Below, piece after piece: positions 17,216 to 21,025 of a stretch of 21,025 bases of DNA (position 1 is its first letter; each line of letters opens with the position of its first letter). Location: contig JASCIV010000405.1 of the NCBI GenBank assembly GCA_030374735.1, positions 1-21,025 of the forward strand. Direction: 5' to 3'. This DNA comes from Gracilaria caudata. Its lineage: Eukaryota; Rhodophyta; Florideophyceae; Gracilariales; Gracilariaceae. Below the pieces are notes generated by a model, which was given only the letters and a program-made list of their open reading frames with translations, did not search any database and was not told the DNA's origin. The translations under genes and the position numbers were made by a program.

Positions 17216-18175
17216 ATGAGATCATGCCACGCGACTTTTCTAAAGATATATTTCTCATTGCTGATCCTTACGTCACAGGGCATGGCACAATGCACGAATG
17301 ATACGCCCATGGTTGCTACTGGAACAGCAACTTGCCATGGAAGACCTCTTCGCAATTCCAAGGTATCGCTCAATCATGTGATAGGTTTTGTGGTGAATCA
17401 GATTGGATCATCATTGACCGATGCAAATGGACGTTTTTCGATAAGTGGAAACGCTCTCGACACTTCTCGTAATTCAGCATCTAATGGCTTGCTCATGGCG
17501 GGCAGCATTCAGCTTATTTTCGAATTCGATTACTTTGAAACGGGGAATCAGAAGAGAACCTTTGGCGTTGGGCAATGGCAATCGAAGGGAATCGACCGTT
17601 TTCAGGGGAAGATCAACATGGGTAATGTCAAAGCCGATTCCGATTCTTGTGAGCGTTACATGCTGTTTTACGACGTTGTGCAGGATTACAAGCGTAGAGG
17701 AGGGGCTAAAGAAATCGAATTCTTTGTTTTGGCTGAGCAACAAATTACATCAAGGGCGCCATTTGCGTATATGACGAACATCAATATTCCCAAGGGTTTC
17801 GCAATGACACCGGAGATAGCAAAACATGAGTATGGGCACGTCATTCGCAACTATTTTGACGGCGACACATCGCACTTTCTGGATGACGTTAAGATTTACG
17901 GTGGCTTCGAGTACCATTCATGCGTGACAAAAACGTCTTTGCAATTTGCTTTTAACGAAGGATGGGCTTCTTATTGGGGAAGTCAATGTGTCAACAATGA
18001 CGCAAACGGACCGAAAGACATTGAAGGAAATGTGGCTGCTGCCATTCGCGGTCTGCAGGAACGGTGTGGAACCGAAGATAAGCAAATGCTGGAGATACTC
18101 GCTCGAAATCCGGGCACAATTCATACATACGAGGAGTTTAAACATGCCCACCACAAGATGTATAGTTGTTCTTAA
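17216..18175 (+). CDS. Secreted protein with a transthyretin-like domain and an HExxH zincin domain
   Basis: The 319-residue product begins with a signal peptide (hydrophobic core 8-20, cleavage probably near residue 24). Residues about 33-80 read like a transthyretin-like/beta-sandwich domain (GTATCHGRPLRNSKVSL, then SSLTDANGRFSISG), the form known from nematode TTR-like proteins and peptidase prealbumin-like modules. After a middle section rich in aromatic residues comes HEYGH at 204-208, an HExxH zinc motif, with NEGWASYWG (E248) 40 residues later as the likely third ligand. This layout suggests a gluzincin-type metallopeptidase active outside the cell or in the secretory path. Family and substrate are unknown to me. 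The frame is open five codons further upstream but without an ATG. It stands alone in gene-poor DNA. Confidence 0.75.
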   Translation: MRSCHATFLKIYFSLLILTSQGMAQCTNDTPMVATGTATCHGRPLRNSKVSLNHVIGFVVNQIGSSLTDANGRFSISGNALDTSRNSASNGLLMAGSIQLIFEFDYFETGNQKRTFGVGQWQSKGIDRFQGKINMGNVKADSDSCERYMLFYDVVQDYKRRGGAKEIEFFVLAEQQITSRAPFAYMTNINIPKGFAMTPEIAKHEYGHVIRNYFDGDTSHFLDDVKIYGGFEYHSCVTKTSLQFAFNEGWASYWGSQCVNNDANGPKDIEGNVAAAIRGLQERCGTEDKQMLEILARNPGTIHTYEEFKHAHHKMYSCS

Positions 18176-18286
18176 TCACGGAACCAGTCATTAACCCTTT
18201 AGACCTTTGGCCTTCTTAGTGAGAGAGCGTTTCTTTCAGCAACACTCTGGACATAGTTCTAAGTAAGCTAGTGTGCCTATAAACGA

Positions 18287-18290
<4 letters not shown>

Positions 18291-18318
<28 letters not shown>
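18291..18318. repeat. (GA)14 microsatellite
   Basis: Twenty-eight bases of uninterrupted GA dinucleotide repeat in the 3' flank of the zincin gene, preceded by GATG. Confidence 0.97.
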
Positions 18319-18321
<3 letters not shown>

Positions 18322-18693
18322 TTGAATGAACTGAAAGAATTGCTCACTGGGAAATGGATACTCATGACCGTGTTACATCAACGATTGGTGCGAACACAGA
18401 TTCTCCTGTTTGGTGCAGAAATTTGTGGCGTATGAAGGCAATCCTGACCACTGGTACAGAAGTTTATGTTCTTTCGTGTTTCTTTTGCATGATCCATCTG
18501 TTTGCAAACGTCACAGTACATGAGTAGAAATGCCGCATTGCAGAATCGCTCTCTTTTCGGATATTGGCTTCGTGCATAATGTTGGGCTCAGCCACAAAGC
18601 CAATGTTAGCCGCACGAGTAATGCTGTGGTTGGGATATATTTTCTGTTGAACATCTAACATTATGTTGTACTTGGTACAATTGTGTAGCCTTC

Positions 18694-18708
18694 CGGTACC
18701 TAGTACCG
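18694..18708. repeat. Short perfect inverted repeat (CGGTAC-CTA-GTACCG)
   Basis: A 6-bp stem with a 3-nt loop, 25 bases beyond the kinase stop codon. GGTAC words also occur at about 18,673 and 18,720, giving several possible pairings. It could form a hairpin in the kinase 3' UTR; no function is known. Confidence 0.5.
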
Positions 18709-18732
18709 ATGTTCCTTTTGGTACTAGTTTAG

Positions 18733-19806
18733 TTAGGATCCTGCTACTTTCATTTCTTCATTCGCAAACACCAGAAGCCTTATAAGGAACTGTACTTCCG
18801 CTTTCATCAACGGTGGATGGTAGTTGCATAATTTACCATACTCAAAATGTTTCAGCATAAAATCAAGAGATATCATCGACGTTATCAGCCCCGTCAATTT
18901 TTGTAGTTCAGATATTGATGCATACTCTTCCCACAGCTTAAAATATGGATGTAGTACCTCGGAACTAATTGGAGGTTTAGGGTCGACCCCAGCGGCTAAC
19001 GGCCTAATGTCGCGCACCGGAAAATCCAATTTCGCCATGCCCCAATCGAACAGAAGAAAAGAACCGTCTTTGTCCTTGATTGTGTTACCCTCATATATAT
19101 CATCATGCACCAACGAAATGGGGTACCTCCCATTCTCGTACATGGACCGTATTAAGTTGTATAACGCTTCATTATACTCCCCTACCTCAGCCATCCCATC
19201 TTCGGCTCCGCATTCGAAACTTCCTTCGCTTCCTAAGCTTCTTCTTACTTCCTCATCGTTGAGCATCTTCTTTGTTCGACAAATCAGTGATTCGCATGAC
19301 TCTTGTGGAACCCCTGCTTCCCTCAGCTCTTCAATATGATTCATCGATTCCAACTGCAAACGTCCTAGCGCAACCGAGAGTTTCTCGAATTCTCTCACGG
19401 AGATCTTGTCTTCCAGTGGGGTCCCATAGTTGTTCATCAGCATCCATTTCTTTTCCTCATTGATGGCTATCGGTTTCCGTGCGAGATACGGTGCGAAACT
19501 GCCAATCAACGCCGTCGCTTTCACCTCTCTGCGAGTGTTAGCCTTTAGGTACACTACTCCCTTGTTTGTGTTGGCCTTTAACAAAGCACCACGTGGGGTT
19601 ACTTGAAATTGTTCAAACGTACCATTCACCACATACCCATGCTTTGCTAATGTTATAGACGCTTCGTCTACAGTGTCGTTGCGCCATTTCGGCATCTCCC
19701 AAGGACGAAGCTGTCCTTCTGCAAACTCTTCGAAGTCCGCTCTCGAAAGAGTGCGAAGTGCAAACGACTCAGCAGGAGTGCGCTCCCAAGGCGTGAATTG
19801 GCCCAT
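18733..19806 (-). CDS. APH-fold phosphotransferase (aminoglycoside-phosphotransferase-like kinase)
   Basis: A 357-residue frame from the ATG at 19806. An N-lobe contains the strand pair around VVYLKANT (Lys as nucleotide-binding candidate), a conserved E in a REVKATAL helix and the hinge-like WMLMNNYGTPL. The C-lobe carries the catalytic motif HDDIYEGN (about 19107-19084; Asp as base, Asn as metal ligand) and then LLFDWG (Asp as second metal ligand, about 19047). These are the hallmarks of APH/choline-kinase-like small-molecule kinases; drug resistance should not be assumed, and the substrate is unknown. Upstream, in two other frames, lies sequence that looks like the N-terminal Nudix-like half of the same protein (see 19769-20220). 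The ATG at 19806 overlaps that sequence, so the kinase could also be made alone. Confidence 0.8.
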   Translation of the reverse strand: MGQFTPWERTPAESFALRTLSRADFEEFAEGQLRPWEMPKWRNDTVDEASITLAKHGYVVNGTFEQFQVTPRGALLKANTNKGVVYLKANTRREVKATALIGSFAPYLARKPIAINEEKKWMLMNNYGTPLEDKISVREFEKLSVALGRLQLESMNHIEELREAGVPQESCESLICRTKKMLNDEEVRRSLGSEGSFECGAEDGMAEVGEYNEALYNLIRSMYENGRYPISLVHDDIYEGNTIKDKDGSFLLFDWGMAKLDFPVRDIRPLAAGVDPKPPISSEVLHPYFKLWEEYASISELQKLTGLITSMISLDFMLKHFEYGKLCNYHPPLMKAEVQFLIRLLVFANEEMKVAGS

Positions 19807-20220
19807 CGTCAAACAGAGCAAGGTCCATTCCTTCTGATACCTTCTCGATCGACATCCATTCGTATTCCTTAAAGGCAGGATGTACAGGATCGTCGCTTTG
19901 TGGGTCTATGGGCGATACGCAGTGCAACATCGCATGAGGAGGCCACGGACGCGTTTTATGGTAGTCTTCATTTGTCGATGAATAGAGGAAAATAAACTCG
20001 TACCTTGTACCGCACATCTCCTCAAAACGACGACTGAAGCATGTAGTCATATCGCGAGCTTTCATTGGTACTTCTCCGCACTCAATCGAAGGGAAGGAAA
20101 ACTTTTTTTTCCACGGCGGTGTACGATGATCATGTAGTTAAGCTCGTCCACAATAAGAACCAAATATGGAACCAGCTCTCGATCAGGGGGTAAAGTATGA
20201 CTTCGGCCCGAAGTCGTCAT
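19769..20220 (-). pseudogene. Degenerate Nudix-like domain 5' of the APH kinase, reading frame broken twice
   Basis: From an ATG at 20220 one frame gives a YLVLIVDELNYMIIVHRRGKK segment, matching the first strands of a Nudix fold, then ends in a stop at 20062. Shifting frame at the run of eight T on the plus strand (20103-20110) continues it as FSFPSIECGEVP, then RRFEEMCG (about 20032-20009) in the place of the Nudix box, and EYEWMSIEKV, a typical late Nudix strand. That second frame stops at 19769, overlapping the kinase frame. A shift in the opposite direction near 19800 would lead into the kinase. The Nudix box is imperfect (expected acidic residues are Arg and Met), so hydrolase activity is doubtful. 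The breaks may be real mutations, a slippage site or sequencing errors in homopolymers. Confidence 0.5.
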
Positions 20221-21025
20221 TGTTATCACGAAAGAAGAGTATCTGGTACGTTCAATAACTTGATGAACTCTTGGCAACAGTGCAAGCGCAGCTTGACGAC
20301 GACAATCGCAGAGTAAGCTTGAAGAGGAAGAACCCTGGATAGCGGAAAGTGGTGAACGAGCAAAAGAATCCAACGAATTCAATGCCTACCGTAGGACACA
20401 CTTGGGAAAATTCGTGCACGTAGATAACAACACAAACATCACCCCCCCCCCCCCCCCCCGTACCTACTCGTGACACGGGCAGACTGCCAACACGGGTCCG
20501 GACGGCAAATACCTTCGTACTACGAAATTCGTAGGTGTTCGTGAGACGAAAAGGGACTTCATTTGCCACGCAGTTGCGAACTACACGGACGCACGCCAAT
20601 GACACAATCGCGGCGGCGCACACACACACACGCCCTGTCAACGGCGCTCCCCATCAGCGCTCCAACTCAAACAGCACGCTGCGCCTTCAGCGCGATCTCA
20701 GTCATCCTCAGAGGAGAACTGATGTTTTGCTGCTCGTGGAAGGCTTTGCCACCTACCCAAATCCCCGCGAGGCGAAAGTACGAAGAGGGGAAGGCAGCGC
20801 TCCGAAAGAGCCCCTGTCGTCGCAACTATCAACTGGGGACAAGGAGCTTTTTCCCCAGCGTAGCTACACTGTAGATTCTACAGCAAAAAGCGACTTCGTA
20901 TTCGTCCGACCTGACCGTTCCTCGTGTGATACAAAGAGAACCTTATACGCACCGGATGTGTAATGTCCAAATTCTACCACGTGTAATAGTCGCACAGCTT
21001 GCCGTGACATTACTGTCACCCCTCG
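20221..21025. other. Gene-poor right end of the window
   Basis: The 5' flank of the Nudix/APH locus followed by sequence with a poly-C tract, a (CA)6 run at 20619-20630 and a CACGTG at 20978-20983. Frames are open on both strands around 20,250-20,960, but none starts with an ATG followed by recognisable protein features. I call no gene. Confidence 0.45.
20442..20459. repeat. Poly-C homopolymer (18 C)
   Basis: Eighteen consecutive C on the plus strand. Such tracts are prone to length variation and sequencing error and can form i-motif/G-quadruplex structures. Confidence 0.95.

Larger units (their letters stand above)
18176..18732. other. Gene-free interval with a GA microsatellite
   Basis: Between the zincin and kinase 3' ends (the two genes converge). 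It contains the GA repeat and, at the right end, a cluster of GGTAC words with a small hairpin. Open frames are short and unremarkable. Confidence 0.5.

Noticed and set aside
18733..19806. Antibiotic-resistance gene acquired from bacteria
   Set aside because: The APH fold is widespread in eukaryotic small-molecule kinases; neither substrate residues nor codon use point to a resistance enzyme.
20535..20963. 142-codon plus-strand frame at the right end
   Set aside because: Non-ATG start, reads through the CA repeat, and has low-complexity composition.

Overview
The window is nuclear DNA from a eukaryote, probably a photosynthetic one. RNA polymerase II elongation factor TFIIS, a transportin-type importin, deoxyhypusine hydroxylase, an eIF4E and a UBA-UBX protein rule out a bacterium. 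A nuclear beta-ketoacyl-ACP synthase II of bacterial/plastid type with a transit-peptide-like leader, plus a YacP-like NYN protein with a similar leader, argue for a plastid. Only one clear intron is seen in the conserved genes (103 nt, GT-AG, in the KAS gene). Gene-dense, intron-poor DNA and a plastid leader with Phe at position 4 fit a red alga best. That is an inference; no rRNA or marker gene confirms it.

Positions 1 to about 14,500 form a compact housekeeping block built from divergent and convergent pairs. A low-complexity partial ORF (-) and TFIIS (+) share a GC-rich gap. TFIIS converges with the NYN protein (-). A transportin-3/importin-13-like receptor (-) and a zinc-independent MDR reductase (+) diverge. 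The reductase converges with deoxyhypusine hydroxylase (-), which diverges from a class II eIF4E (+). A thioredoxin-UBA-UBX fusion (+) converges with KAS II (-). The spaces between convergent stops are only 126 to 249 nt. The GC-rich 5' gaps of three units carry a CACGTG element. DOHH (eIF5A maturation), eIF4E, TFIIS, the importin and the p97-adaptor-like protein are core gene-expression and proteostasis functions; nothing suggests they form one pathway.

From about 14,500 to the end the character changes. The DNA is gene-poor and partly AT-rich, has simple repeats (GA, poly-C, CA), and its ORFs look lineage-specific. They include two mutually antisense small ORFs that each look secreted, a stretch of coding-like minus-strand open frames that may be a spliced or decayed gene, and a secreted protein joining a transthyretin-like domain to an HExxH zincin. 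Last is an APH-fold kinase preceded by a degenerate Nudix-like domain whose frame is broken at two places.

The most unusual items are the thioredoxin-UBA-UBX fusion, the Nudix/APH locus with two opposite frame shifts, and the secreted TTR-zincin. I saw no tRNA, rRNA, CRISPR array or intact transposon.
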